Assembly (NCBI GenBank): GCA_964527735.1
Contig: CAZGPG010000018.1
Coordinates: 1 to 64,000, forward strand
Direction of reading: 5' to 3'
DNA from: JBEBVQ01 sp964527735
GTDB taxonomy: Bacteria; Bacteroidota; Bacteroidia; Chitinophagales; Chitinophagaceae
Length of the DNA: 64,000 bases
Part shown: positions 7,898 to 16,828 of the stretch, in pieces
Layout of the letters: every line of letters starts with the position of its first letter
Numbering within the stretch: position 1 is the stretch's first letter
Notes under the pieces: model-generated
Database searches by the model: none
What the model saw: the letters and a program-made list of their open reading frames with translations, nothing else
What the model was told of the DNA's origin: nothing
Position numbers and translations under genes: made by a program

Positions 7898-9954
7898 GCG
7901 GCAAATGTTGTATTAAGTTGTTGAAGGTCTAATTTAATGAATATGGTTGTGCCGATCTCTTCAGCCGATTCTATAGATATATGTCCGTGCAATGCCTGTA
8001 TCCGGAATTTCAGGTTTTGTAGTCCGTATCCTTCTCCCTGCTTTTGTGTGTCGAATCCAGTACCGTTATCTTCCACGATCAGGTTCAGTTCATTTCCTTT
8101 CCGGATGATCTGCACTACTGCCTGAGTAGCTTGAGCATGCTTGACGACATTCTGCAGCAGCTCCTGTGTGGTTCGGTAAAGGAGGAGGTCTATTGATTTG
8201 TCGAGCGATTCCAGGTCTCCGTGCAATTGCAGGGTCACGTACAGCTCATTGGCCATGTTGATGTTTTCGCAATAGATCCGCAGCGCTTCCGGCAGCTTAT
8301 GGCGGATAAGGATGTCGGGCATCAGATTGTGCGCCGTTTTGCGCACCTCGGCGCTGGTGTCCTGCAATATATGCATGACGTTGTTCAGCCCTTTAATCCC
8401 CGCTATTTCCGGGTGTTGCTTTTTAACGGCATTCAGGTTCATCTTTACGGCCGATAGCATACCGCCAATCCCGTCATGTAGCTCTCTGGCAATGCGTGCG
8501 CGCTCTTTTTCTTCGCCCTGCATCATGGCGCGGAGCTGGCTGATCTCCTGCTTTTGGTTTAATATCTCCTGTTCTTGGTTCAGTATTTCGATCTGTTTGG
8601 CCTGTACGCGTTGCTTGCTGCGATAGCTCCGGTACATGGCAAACAATAATGCGGCAACCACGGCAACGCCTGCAGCAATGCCTGTGATCCACCGGTTCTT
8701 TCGTTCGATGTTCCGCTCCTGCTGCGCAATCCGCAGCTTGTGCTCTGCAATTTCCTTGTCTTTCTGCGCACTTTGGTAACGTACTTCAAGCTGACTGATA
8801 CTCCGGGCGTTCGTCTGCGTTTGCAGACTGTCTTTCAGCGCCATACATCTGTTGAGGTGCTGAAAGGCAAGCTCATAGCGGCCGGTTGCGGCATATAACC
8901 TTGCCAGCCATTCCCGGGCTTTGATCATATGCTCGGCCGACCTGTCGTGCTCGGCGGCATGCAAGGCTTGTTGCAGGTATTTTTCTGCTTTACCATATTC
9001 CTTTAATTGATACCAGGCTACACCGGATAACATACGGGAAACATTTTTCCGATACGAGCTGGCAGGAACCGACAGCGCTTCCGCTTCCGCTACGTATGAC
9101 AGGGTTTGATGGGGAAGACCTTGCAATTGGTGCAAATCTCCCAACCCGATCAATGCTTCGTATTCGGATTCCCTTATCTTATGGGTGCGGGCAGTATCAA
9201 GTACGCTGGTGAAGAAAAAGGCGGCCTGCTTCCAGTCTTCCCGTTTCATAAACACATTACCCATGTTCAGTAATATTTTGGTCAGGGTCGCCAGTTGCCG
9301 GGTTTGTATCGCCAATTGTCTTGCTTTTTCCAGATAATAAAGTGGCTGTGTCTCCAGTTCGAGGTGGAATAATACGCCTGCAAGATTATTATAGATCTGG
9401 GCAACCCGCGTGGAATCATATTTTTCCGCCATCCTGGCTGCCATGTAATAGTATTGAGCTGCCTGGTAATAATTACTCTGATAATTGTAGATAATACCGA
9501 TGTTGTTATAAATATTGAAAAGTTCCCGCTTTCCTTCTTCCGACTGATTGCTGTACCATGCGGCTTCATTGAGCAGGAATAAGCCCTTGTGGTACATGCC
9601 TTTGTCTGCATATATCTTGCTTGTGTAGCTCAGCGCATTGATAATACCGCGTGGGAAACCGGTCTGTTTGCTTTGCTGCAGTATATCGCCGTACAGGATA
9701 AGGGCGCTGTCCGGTTCTGTTTCCGATAAAGCGACAGCCCTGTAAAGCAATTGCATGATGGCTGCAGTATCTGCCGGAGAGATGGTTAGTGTGCCGTACT
9801 CGCCGGGCTTATCCTGTACGGTTTGTGCATTTATTTTCTGCAGACACAACATCCATAACAGGAACAGGATAGACCCTGCCCGCAAACCTGTGGAAAAAAA
9901 CAGGCGGACAGAGTGTCGTAACGCTCCTGACAAAAAAACAATAAACCTCGTCAA
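7894..9954 (-). CDS. TPR sensor histidine kinase (pair 1)
   Basis: 686 residues in the longest form. An N-terminal signal segment ends in KINAQ, TPR-like helical repeats fill about 60-390, a coiled coil follows, then one membrane segment (about 420-440) and a second coiled coil. The HisKA_3 domain has RIARELHDGIGG with phosphoacceptor H493 and the family motif RKTAHNLMPD. The HATPase domain has an N box at ELLQNVVKHA and glycine boxes DNGTGF and GYGLQNL. The start is uncertain: no ATG occurs before residue 35. TTG at 9954 is used, and TTG at 9885 (then RAGSILFLLW) would give a cleaner signal peptide. It phosphorylates the downstream regulator. The periplasmic TPR domain suggests protein or peptide sensing (inference). 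Confidence 0.9.
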   Translation of the reverse strand: MTRFIVFLSGALRHSVRLFFSTGLRAGSILFLLWMLCLQKINAQTVQDKPGEYGTLTISPADTAAIMQLLYRAVALSETEPDSALILYGDILQQSKQTGFPRGIINALSYTSKIYADKGMYHKGLFLLNEAAWYSNQSEEGKRELFNIYNNIGIIYNYQSNYYQAAQYYYMAARMAEKYDSTRVAQIYNNLAGVLFHLELETQPLYYLEKARQLAIQTRQLATLTKILLNMGNVFMKREDWKQAAFFFTSVLDTARTHKIRESEYEALIGLGDLHQLQGLPHQTLSYVAEAEALSVPASSYRKNVSRMLSGVAWYQLKEYGKAEKYLQQALHAAEHDRSAEHMIKAREWLARLYAATGRYELAFQHLNRCMALKDSLQTQTNARSISQLEVRYQSAQKDKEIAEHKLRIAQQERNIERKNRWITGIAAGVAVVAALLFAMYRSYRSKQRVQAKQIEILNQEQEILNQKQEISQLRAMMQGEEKERARIARELHDGIGGMLSAVKMNLNAVKKQHPEIAGIKGLNNVMHILQDTSAEVRKTAHNLMPDILIRHKLPEALRIYCENINMANELYVTLQLHGDLESLDKSIDLLLYRTTQELLQNVVKHAQATQAVVQIIRKGNELNLIVEDNGTGFDTQKQGEGYGLQNLKFRIQALHGHISIESAEEIGTTIFIKLDLQQLNTTFAA

Positions 9955-10125
9955 AAAACCAGTCGTATTATAAAAATAATTATGATGAAATATATACTAA
10001 ACGGCGCCGGAAGGGTAAATTAATTTTAACATGTCTTACCGGACAATACAAATATACATATTAGTTGATGCCCATCCGACAAGTTGCGGTTCGATTTTTT
10101 GGATGGCTGAGCATAAAATAAGGAG

Positions 10126-13100
10126 ATGAAAAACCCTATACAAATAACCCTGTACACCCTGGCGCTGTCCATGCTGATGGTTTGTGATCAGCCGGTATCA
10201 GCCGCCGGACATAATGCGGTTACCCCGGTAGTCCCACCCGCATCGTTCGATTTTCACCGACCTGTGGCGCCTGTTGATACGGCAGCAATATTGTTGGGAG
10301 AGCAGCCTGTTTATTTTATTGAAAACAATGGGCAGATCACAGATCAGTACGGGACACCGCGGCCAGATATAGATTTCCGGATACCCGCAGGCAAGGGGTT
10401 GAATGTTTTTATTGGTCCGGGAAAGGTGCATTATCAGTGGAGCCGGGAAATTGAAAATGGAGAATTGAGAATTGAAAATGATCCTGCATCCGTCACCCCT
10501 CATCCCTCAGGCCTGACCATGTACCGTCTCGACGTAACGCTGGTCGGGGCACAACAGCCGGCAGCGGTCATTGCGGAAGACAGACAATCTTATCATGAAC
10601 AGTATTATCTGCCGCATTGCGGCCCGGATGGCGTTAAAGCTCATGCTTACCGTCGTATCACTTACCGTGAGGTGTATCCGAATATAGACTGGGTGCTTTA
10701 TATCACGGACAATACACTGGAGTATGATTTTGTAGTACATCCCGGTGGCCGCATTTCGGATATCCGGCTGCAATATAGCGGCGCCACAAACCTCCGGCTG
10801 CGGGATGACGGCAGCCTTATTGTGGTTACACCTGAAGGCTCGGTTACGGAGCAGGCGCCGTACAGCTTTGTGACAGGAGGACGGCAGATCAATTCCCGTT
10901 TTCTGCTCGAGGGCGACGTCATGCGTTTTGCTATAGATGCTTATGATCCGGGGGAGACGCTGACGATTGATCCCGTTGTGCAATGGGCCACGTACTATGG
11001 CGGCAGTGACGGCGACTACCGCGGTACGGTGGTATGTGATGCAGACGGCAACGTGTATTTATCGGGCGATGCTGCGAGCCGGAATAATATTGCGACTACC
11101 GGCAGTCACCAGAGCACCTCTGCGGGTAACCTGGATGCTTTCCTGGTAAAATTCAACAGTGCCGGCGTGCGTCAGTGGGCGACCTTCTACGGTGGTATGG
11201 ATCATGATTATTCCTGGCAGGTGACCTGTGACCGGCAGCAGCATATTTATATCGTCGGTCAGACATACAGTAATGCCGGTATTGCTACGCCCGGCAGTCA
11301 TCAGATGGTGTTTGGCGGAGGCGTGAGCGATGCATATCTGGTAAAATTCGACAGCTCCGGCGTGCGCCAGTGGGGTACATACTATGGGGGCGGTATCACA
11401 TCGGGCGCGAACGGTGTGGACTATGGATATGCAGTAGCCTGCGATCATTTGGATAATGTGTACATAGCGGGTTATACCACCAGTACGTTCAATATTGCCG
11501 GTACGGGCGCTCACCAGGCGGCGCCCGGCGGCGGAGAGGATGCATTCATTGCCAAGTTCAATAGTGCCGGTGTGCGCCAGTGGGGCACTTACTATGGCGG
11601 CGCTGATGAAGACCAGGTGCGTTCGCTTGCCTGCGATAATGCGGGCAATCTCTATGCTGCCGGCTATACGACCAGCACCGGGAATATAGCTACACCCGGC
11701 AGTCACCAGCCTGTCCACGGCGGAAGATATGATGGGTTCCTGGTTAAATTTAATGCTTCCGGTGTGCGTCAGTGGGGCACCTATTACGGCGGCAGCGAGA
11801 TAGACCGGGCGTATGCGGTGCATTGGGACGAAAGCGGATTGCTGTACCTGGCAGGGGATACCTACAGCGCTACCGCCATTGCAACGCCGGGCAGTCATCA
11901 ACCAGTCTATGGCGGCAGTAACCGTCAGGATGCGTTTCTTGCCAGATTTAATGATAACGGTGTGCGTCAGTGGGGCACGTACTATGGCGGCACACTGGAT
12001 GATGAGGCCCGTTCGCTAACGACAGATATCGCCGGCAATATATACATGGCCGGTTTTGCATCCAGTGTTTCGGGCATTGCTACGGCACATGGGCCACAAG
12101 CGATCAATGGTGGTGGCCAGGATGCTTTCCTGGTGAAATTCAGTGATGCCGGTGTACGCGACTGGGCTACTTACTATGGTGGCAGTGGGTTCGACTATGG
12201 TTATTCAGTAGCAATAGACGGCGACAGGATCTATATGTCCGGGCAGTCCAACAGTCTTACAGGTATAGCTACATCCGGCAGCCATCAGGATGGTTTTGGC
12301 GGCGGTTATTATGATAATTATCTGGTACGGTTTAATGATTGTGAACCGCCTTCCGCTGCGCTGACCTATGAGGGTGATACGCTTTTTTGCATGGGTGACA
12401 GTCTGGTATTGCAAGCCAATACCGGTCCCGGCCTTACATGGCAATGGCAGCAGGACGGCATGGATATTCCGGGCGCCAACAGCGTGACCTATGCAGCAGG
12501 CGCTTCCGGTAGCTATACCGTTACTGTGTATCGGGGCAGTTGTGGTACTATATCCGATCCCGTTAAAATTGAAGTGCTTCCCCGGCCTGAAACGCCCGCA
12601 GCGCGCAATAACGGGCCTTTATGTAATGGCCAGACCTTGCATCTTGCGGCGCCTTCTGCCGGTGCAGTAGCCTGGAGCTGGACGGGCCCGGCGCTCTTTA
12701 CCACTACTGCCCGCAGTCCGTCTCTTGCCGATATGCAGTTGCGTAATGCCGGCGTATATAAGGTAACAACAGTCCATGAGAACGGCTGCGTTTCGGATAC
12801 CGGTTATACCACCGTGATAGTGATACCGTTCAGCGCCCGCATCAACGATACCTCTATATGCGAAGGCACACCTGCTTTTCTGAGTGGGCAAGTGTATGCC
12901 CCCGATTCCTTCGGCGGTTACCAGTACGAATGGACGCCCGGAGCAGGACTGGACAACCCATATGTACAGCAGCCGGGTTTCACCAGGGAACCGGGGACAT
13001 ACACCTACCGTTTTACCGTTACCTCCGGCAGCCCGGTACAATGTACCGCAACCGATACTGCTATTGTAACGGTGCTGCCCGGCGTGATACTGACGAATGT

Positions 13101-13596
13101 TACGGAAGACCAGGTAGTCCGGTACGGGGAATCCGTACAGCTCCATGCGGAAGGAGCGGATCATTATGTATGGTCGCCGTTGGATTACCTGAGCCATGCC
13201 TATATACAAAGCCCGGTCGCCACACCGGAAGAAACGATCGAATACACCGTGGAAGGCTTCCGCACCGATGGATGCAGCAATACGGCAACAGTACGGATCG
13301 GGGTGGATAAGACGGTGCATGATTTTATCCCAACCGCCTTTACACCTAATGGCGACGGGAAAAATGATGTATTCCGTGTGGCCAACCTCACGACACAGAA
13401 GCTGCTGGAGTTCCGGGTGTTCAACCGCTGGGGCGAAGAAGTGTTTGCCACATCGGATAAAACACAGGGATGGGATGGTACCTGGAAGGGCGAGCCGCAG
13501 GCGAGCGGCACCTATACTTACCTGGTACGCATGATCTACCCGGATAACCCGCTAAAAGTAAAAATGTACACCGGGAGTGTGATGCTGATCAGATAA
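10126..13596 (+). CDS. SBBP beta-propeller protein, T9SS type B
   Basis: 1156 residues, secreted. Order: signal peptide (to about 27); an SBBP-associated N-terminal domain (about 55-285, opening with EQPVYFIENNGQITDQYG); seven SBBP repeats (about 286-740), each with W(G/A)TYYGG and DA(F/Y)LVKF, enough for one seven-bladed propeller; Ig/PKD-like modules (CMGDSLVLQA, WQWQQDG); and a gliding-associated type B C-terminal domain from about 1070 (FTPNGDGKNDVFR, FNRWGEEVF, GWDGTWKG, GTYTYLV). It is T9SS surface or secreted cargo. AGGAG abuts the ATG with no spacer, an odd placement. Residues near 107-128 look like a translated dispersed repeat (EIENGELRIEN, then TPHPSG). It is divergent from kinase pair 1. 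Confidence 0.92.
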   Translation: MKNPIQITLYTLALSMLMVCDQPVSAAGHNAVTPVVPPASFDFHRPVAPVDTAAILLGEQPVYFIENNGQITDQYGTPRPDIDFRIPAGKGLNVFIGPGKVHYQWSREIENGELRIENDPASVTPHPSGLTMYRLDVTLVGAQQPAAVIAEDRQSYHEQYYLPHCGPDGVKAHAYRRITYREVYPNIDWVLYITDNTLEYDFVVHPGGRISDIRLQYSGATNLRLRDDGSLIVVTPEGSVTEQAPYSFVTGGRQINSRFLLEGDVMRFAIDAYDPGETLTIDPVVQWATYYGGSDGDYRGTVVCDADGNVYLSGDAASRNNIATTGSHQSTSAGNLDAFLVKFNSAGVRQWATFYGGMDHDYSWQVTCDRQQHIYIVGQTYSNAGIATPGSHQMVFGGGVSDAYLVKFDSSGVRQWGTYYGGGITSGANGVDYGYAVACDHLDNVYIAGYTTSTFNIAGTGAHQAAPGGGEDAFIAKFNSAGVRQWGTYYGGADEDQVRSLACDNAGNLYAAGYTTSTGNIATPGSHQPVHGGRYDGFLVKFNASGVRQWGTYYGGSEIDRAYAVHWDESGLLYLAGDTYSATAIATPGSHQPVYGGSNRQDAFLARFNDNGVRQWGTYYGGTLDDEARSLTTDIAGNIYMAGFASSVSGIATAHGPQAINGGGQDAFLVKFSDAGVRDWATYYGGSGFDYGYSVAIDGDRIYMSGQSNSLTGIATSGSHQDGFGGGYYDNYLVRFNDCEPPSAALTYEGDTLFCMGDSLVLQANTGPGLTWQWQQDGMDIPGANSVTYAAGASGSYTVTVYRGSCGTISDPVKIEVLPRPETPAARNNGPLCNGQTLHLAAPSAGAVAWSWTGPALFTTTARSPSLADMQLRNAGVYKVTTVHENGCVSDTGYTTVIVIPFSARINDTSICEGTPAFLSGQVYAPDSFGGYQYEWTPGAGLDNPYVQQPGFTREPGTYTYRFTVTSGSPVQCTATDTAIVTVLPGVILTNVTEDQVVRYGESVQLHAEGADHYVWSPLDYLSHAYIQSPVATPEETIEYTVEGFRTDGCSNTATVRIGVDKTVHDFIPTAFTPNGDGKNDVFRVANLTTQKLLEFRVFNRWGEEVFATSDKTQGWDGTWKGEPQASGTYTYLVRMIYPDNPLKVKMYTGSVMLIR

Positions 13597-13649
13597 TTGC
13601 ATTTAAAACTGTTTTTAAAAATTTCATTTAACCCCAAAAACAAACGACA

Positions 13650-15599
13650 ATGACCAGTAAAATTTACTTCCGTTTTTTGCTCGCAGCGGCGATGAGTATC
13701 GCTGTAATCGGGCTCCAGCACGTGCATGCCCAGCAATGGGTACATGTAGGGCAACCGGGATTTTCACCTTCGGGCGCAGGCGCGAGTGTTTATCAGCGGC
13801 TCATTATTGATGAGCACAATACCCTGTACGTTGCTTTTTCCGATGAGGGGCAGGGCTTAAACAATGGGATGGGCACGGTTATGAGGTATGAGGGCAGTAC
13901 GTGGGTGCCAATTGGAACTCCGGGATTTACGCCGGGCTTGTCGAAGCACAGTTCTTTTGCACTCGGACGTGGAGATACGATCTATTATTCATTTGCTGAC
14001 GGTACCTCTACCGGTTTCTCACGTGGAAGGGTAATGCGATATGATGGCAACTCATGGGATTTCATGGGTGATGTCCTGACGGTATCCCAATGTCAGCATT
14101 CCAATGTTGTGGTGCAACGGGATGGTACTGTTTATTTCGGGTCGGTGGATGTAGGAGCCGGTGGTTTTGTAGATGGTGCAATGGTTGTAAAAAGATATAA
14201 TGGTAACTCCTGGGTAACGGTTGGCAGTACACATCCCGTCAGTGACACGGGCAAGGTGACTGTGGGATACTTGGCGATAGATCGAAATGATACGTTGTGG
14301 GCAGCTTATGGAGTGACCAATTATAATGGCACAAACCACAGAATAATCGTTAAAAAATTTGATGGTACCGATTGGATAACAGTGGGGAGCCCTTTCCTTG
14401 CCGGAGCTACAATAACACCCGGGCCACAACCGATTATATGGGGTGGTGACGGTATGCATCTTGCATTTGATCATAATAATGTTCCCTATATCGCTTATTC
14501 TGCCAACTTTATGGGACCCCCCAATATTTCCGTACACAGGTTTGACGGAACAGGCTGGGCATTGGTTGGACCGGAACATTTTACGAAAACAATTCCCGCT
14601 CCGGCAATGGGAACGGTAGTGATGGCCTCACTTGCATTCGACCGTTCTAACAATCCTTACATTGCCTTTTCTGACCAGACGCAAGGCTACAAGCCCTATG
14701 TTATGAAATGGAATGGCACTGTATGGGATTCTCTTGCTTTTGGAGTACCCGGCTTTATCGGTTATGCCCATTATATGTCTTTGGCTTTTGATGGTAACGA
14801 CAACCCTTATTTTGCCTTTTATGATGCTATAAACGGAGGCATGACCAGTGTCATGACATACACTGTCTGCGAAGCATCCGAATTGTCCACTGTTACAGCT
14901 TCTTCTACAGACATATGCCTTGGGGACACGGTGATGCTTACCGTTACCGGCACTTTGCACGACGCTACCGGCTGGGAATGGTATGAAGGCAGTTGCGGCG
15001 GTACGGTAGCCGGAAGCGGTGACACTTTGTATGTATCTCCCACCGACACCACTACTTACTATGTGCGCGGTATGGGCGCCTGTGTGGTATCCGGCCCCTG
15101 CGCATCTGTGACAGTAAATGTAACGGATGTACCGAAACCCACATTCGGGGCTGATGGAGACACTTTAGTTTCTTCCGCACCCGAAGGCAATCAATGGTAC
15201 CTTGATGGTGAGCCGATCCCCGGCGCTACCGGTCAGAAGCATGGTATGACCAAAACCGGCGCCTATTCTGTAAAAGTGACCGTAGGCCCGTGCAGCGCGG
15301 AATCTGACCCGCAGGATTTGATACCCACCGGTATTTCCGTTTCGGGAACCGCAAATCAGATCCGTGTGTTCCCGGTGCCGTTCATGCATGCCATACAGGT
15401 GTACATCGACGGGGATGCACATAATATGGATCAGTGGAAGCTGCAGGTTACCGACCAGGTTGGCAGGACGGTATATGCACAAAATGTACTGACACGGCAA
15501 AACCAGATTAACCTCTCGCATCTCGCGCAGGGTGTGTACGTCATCCATGTGCATACAGGCGCCGGCGGGAGTAAAGTGTATAAAGTAGTAAAACAGTAG
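13650..15599 (+). CDS. WG-repeat propeller surface protein, T9SS type A
   Basis: 649 residues. The signal peptide ends at HVHA/QQW. The body (about 28-410) has about seven repeats with RYEGSTWVPIG or KFDGTDWITVG and LAFDRSNNPYIAFSD, a beta-propeller layout common in Bacteroidota surface proteins. One Ig-like module (DICLGDTVML, WEWYEGSCGG, SPTDTTTYYV) and a degenerate module follow, then a type A sorting domain with an atypical FPVP instead of YPNP and the usual LAQGVYVIHV. The gene lies 53 bp after the SBBP gene on the same strand, so they could be co-transcribed. A strong hairpin terminator follows the stop codon. The ligand and role are unknown. Confidence 0.88.
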   Translation: MTSKIYFRFLLAAAMSIAVIGLQHVHAQQWVHVGQPGFSPSGAGASVYQRLIIDEHNTLYVAFSDEGQGLNNGMGTVMRYEGSTWVPIGTPGFTPGLSKHSSFALGRGDTIYYSFADGTSTGFSRGRVMRYDGNSWDFMGDVLTVSQCQHSNVVVQRDGTVYFGSVDVGAGGFVDGAMVVKRYNGNSWVTVGSTHPVSDTGKVTVGYLAIDRNDTLWAAYGVTNYNGTNHRIIVKKFDGTDWITVGSPFLAGATITPGPQPIIWGGDGMHLAFDHNNVPYIAYSANFMGPPNISVHRFDGTGWALVGPEHFTKTIPAPAMGTVVMASLAFDRSNNPYIAFSDQTQGYKPYVMKWNGTVWDSLAFGVPGFIGYAHYMSLAFDGNDNPYFAFYDAINGGMTSVMTYTVCEASELSTVTASSTDICLGDTVMLTVTGTLHDATGWEWYEGSCGGTVAGSGDTLYVSPTDTTTYYVRGMGACVVSGPCASVTVNVTDVPKPTFGADGDTLVSSAPEGNQWYLDGEPIPGATGQKHGMTKTGAYSVKVTVGPCSAESDPQDLIPTGISVSGTANQIRVFPVPFMHAIQVYIDGDAHNMDQWKLQVTDQVGRTVYAQNVLTRQNQINLSHLAQGVYVIHVHTGAGGSKVYKVVKQ

Positions 15600-15608
15600 T
15601 GAATAGTT

Positions 15609-15647
15609 CCTGCTTCAACCAGGTCTAAAGGTTGGAGCAGGCTTTTT
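15609..15647 (+). terminator. Intrinsic terminator
   Basis: A 12-bp stem (15609-15620 with 15630-15641, one G-U pair) and a 9-nt loop are followed by CTTTTTA. It lies 10 bp after the preceding stop codon. Confidence 0.85.
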
Positions 15648-15666
15648 ACGCGGTCAAAACAATATG

Positions 15667-15802
15667 TGGTGCAATTCAAATCTTCGCTATGCAAAAACTG
15701 AATTTTACTCCGACGGGCTCAGCAACCGACATTAAAAGACGGTCATTGAGCCCGTCGAAATGAATATCTTGAAAAATGGAAGCGAAGATTTGAATTGCAC
15801 CC
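15667..15802. mobile_element. MITE-like element with 9-bp target duplication
   Basis: Terminal inverted repeats of 22 bp with only the outermost base mismatched (15667-15688 and 15781-15802; GGTGCAATTCAAATCTTCGCT) enclose 92 bp without coding capacity. The same 9-mer AACAATATG flanks both sides (15658-15666 and 15803-15811), as expected from a target site duplication. A second, inner inverted repeat (CGACGGGCTCA at 15711-15721, TGAGCCCGTCG at 15747-15757) would make the element fold fully. A 9-bp duplication is typical of some DDE transposases (IS4/IS1-like), but the parent element is not in this window. Confidence 0.8.
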
Positions 15803-15828
15803 AACAATATGCCAAAATATAATATGTT

Positions 15829-16743
15829 ATGAGGACGTTCCTGTTTTTGTTGTTTATTGTCTGCTTTTCCCGGACAATCTCTGCCCAGACGGTCTTTGCG
15901 CCGCTGGGAGCGAAGTGGTATTTTCATGGAGAGAGCAGCCCGACAGCCGGGGCGGATACACGTTACTGTCTCTCGGAGGTAGAAAAGGATACAGTATTGC
16001 TGGGAATGGCGTGTACAAAAATTATCACCACCTGCTACAATTATCACCAGGCATATATTGATACGTTCACGCAAGATCCTTTTTATACCTACACGTCCGG
16101 CGATACGGTATTTTATTATAATGATGAGTTTGTACGTTTTTTGCCGTTGTATATTTTTAATGTGGCTCCTGGTGATACCATTGCCTACCATATTCCCTCG
16201 GCGGCATATTCCTCATCCGATACCTTGTTCCGTGTAATTGTTGATAGCGTTACAATGTTGCATATTAATGGGGAGAGTTTGAAATGGGTGTGGACGACAA
16301 ATCTGGATGATTTCTGGTTTCGTGGTAGTTATACAGAGCGGTTAGGTGCTGTTTCTGGGGCGGCATTAATGGGACATGAATATACTACCTCTGTTTTAGG
16401 TCCACGGGGTTTGCGTTGTTATTCTGACAACCTGATTGTCTATCAGCATAATACCACCATACCATGCAATTATTTGCCTACTGGAATTGCAGATACTCCA
16501 GATCTTTTAAAGAATATAGTTGTTTATCCGAATCCCACTGGGGAAATGCTCTATTTTACTTTCTCTGCCGGAAACGTAACGGTAAAATTGACGGATTTTA
16601 ATGGTCGCATTCTGGAAGAACAATTTATTGAAGGATCATTAACAGCCACATTTAATGTACAGAATTATAGTCCTGGGATATATCTCTACCATGTAATTAC
16701 GCATGATAGTGTTTATACCGGGAAGGTATTGGTTCGTAAATGA
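15829..16743 (+). CDS. Small T9SS type A surface protein
   Basis: 304 residues, function not recognised. A signal peptide (LFLLFIVCFSRTISAQ) is followed by a beta-rich globular domain of about 200 residues with no family I can name. It has several aromatic residues and cysteines (ACTKIITTCYNY) and DTVFYYND. The C-terminal 75 residues are a type A sorting domain (VVYPNPTGEMLYFTF, KLTDFNGR, FNVQNYSPGIYLYHV). This sorting domain is closely related to that of the next gene, the S8 protease, and not to the others in the window. The gene starts 18 bp after the MITE-like element, so its original promoter may have been displaced. Its 3' half is AT-rich by eye. Confidence 0.82.
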   Translation: MRTFLFLLFIVCFSRTISAQTVFAPLGAKWYFHGESSPTAGADTRYCLSEVEKDTVLLGMACTKIITTCYNYHQAYIDTFTQDPFYTYTSGDTVFYYNDEFVRFLPLYIFNVAPGDTIAYHIPSAAYSSSDTLFRVIVDSVTMLHINGESLKWVWTTNLDDFWFRGSYTERLGAVSGAALMGHEYTTSVLGPRGLRCYSDNLIVYQHNTTIPCNYLPTGIADTPDLLKNIVVYPNPTGEMLYFTFSAGNVTVKLTDFNGRILEEQFIEGSLTATFNVQNYSPGIYLYHVITHDSVYTGKVLVRK

Positions 16744-16828
16744 TCGTCGTAGAGTCGGTATACAATAATAATCTTATCATAATGATTTCATGTATAAATT
16801 TTTATTGATAATCATAAAAACATGTTTT

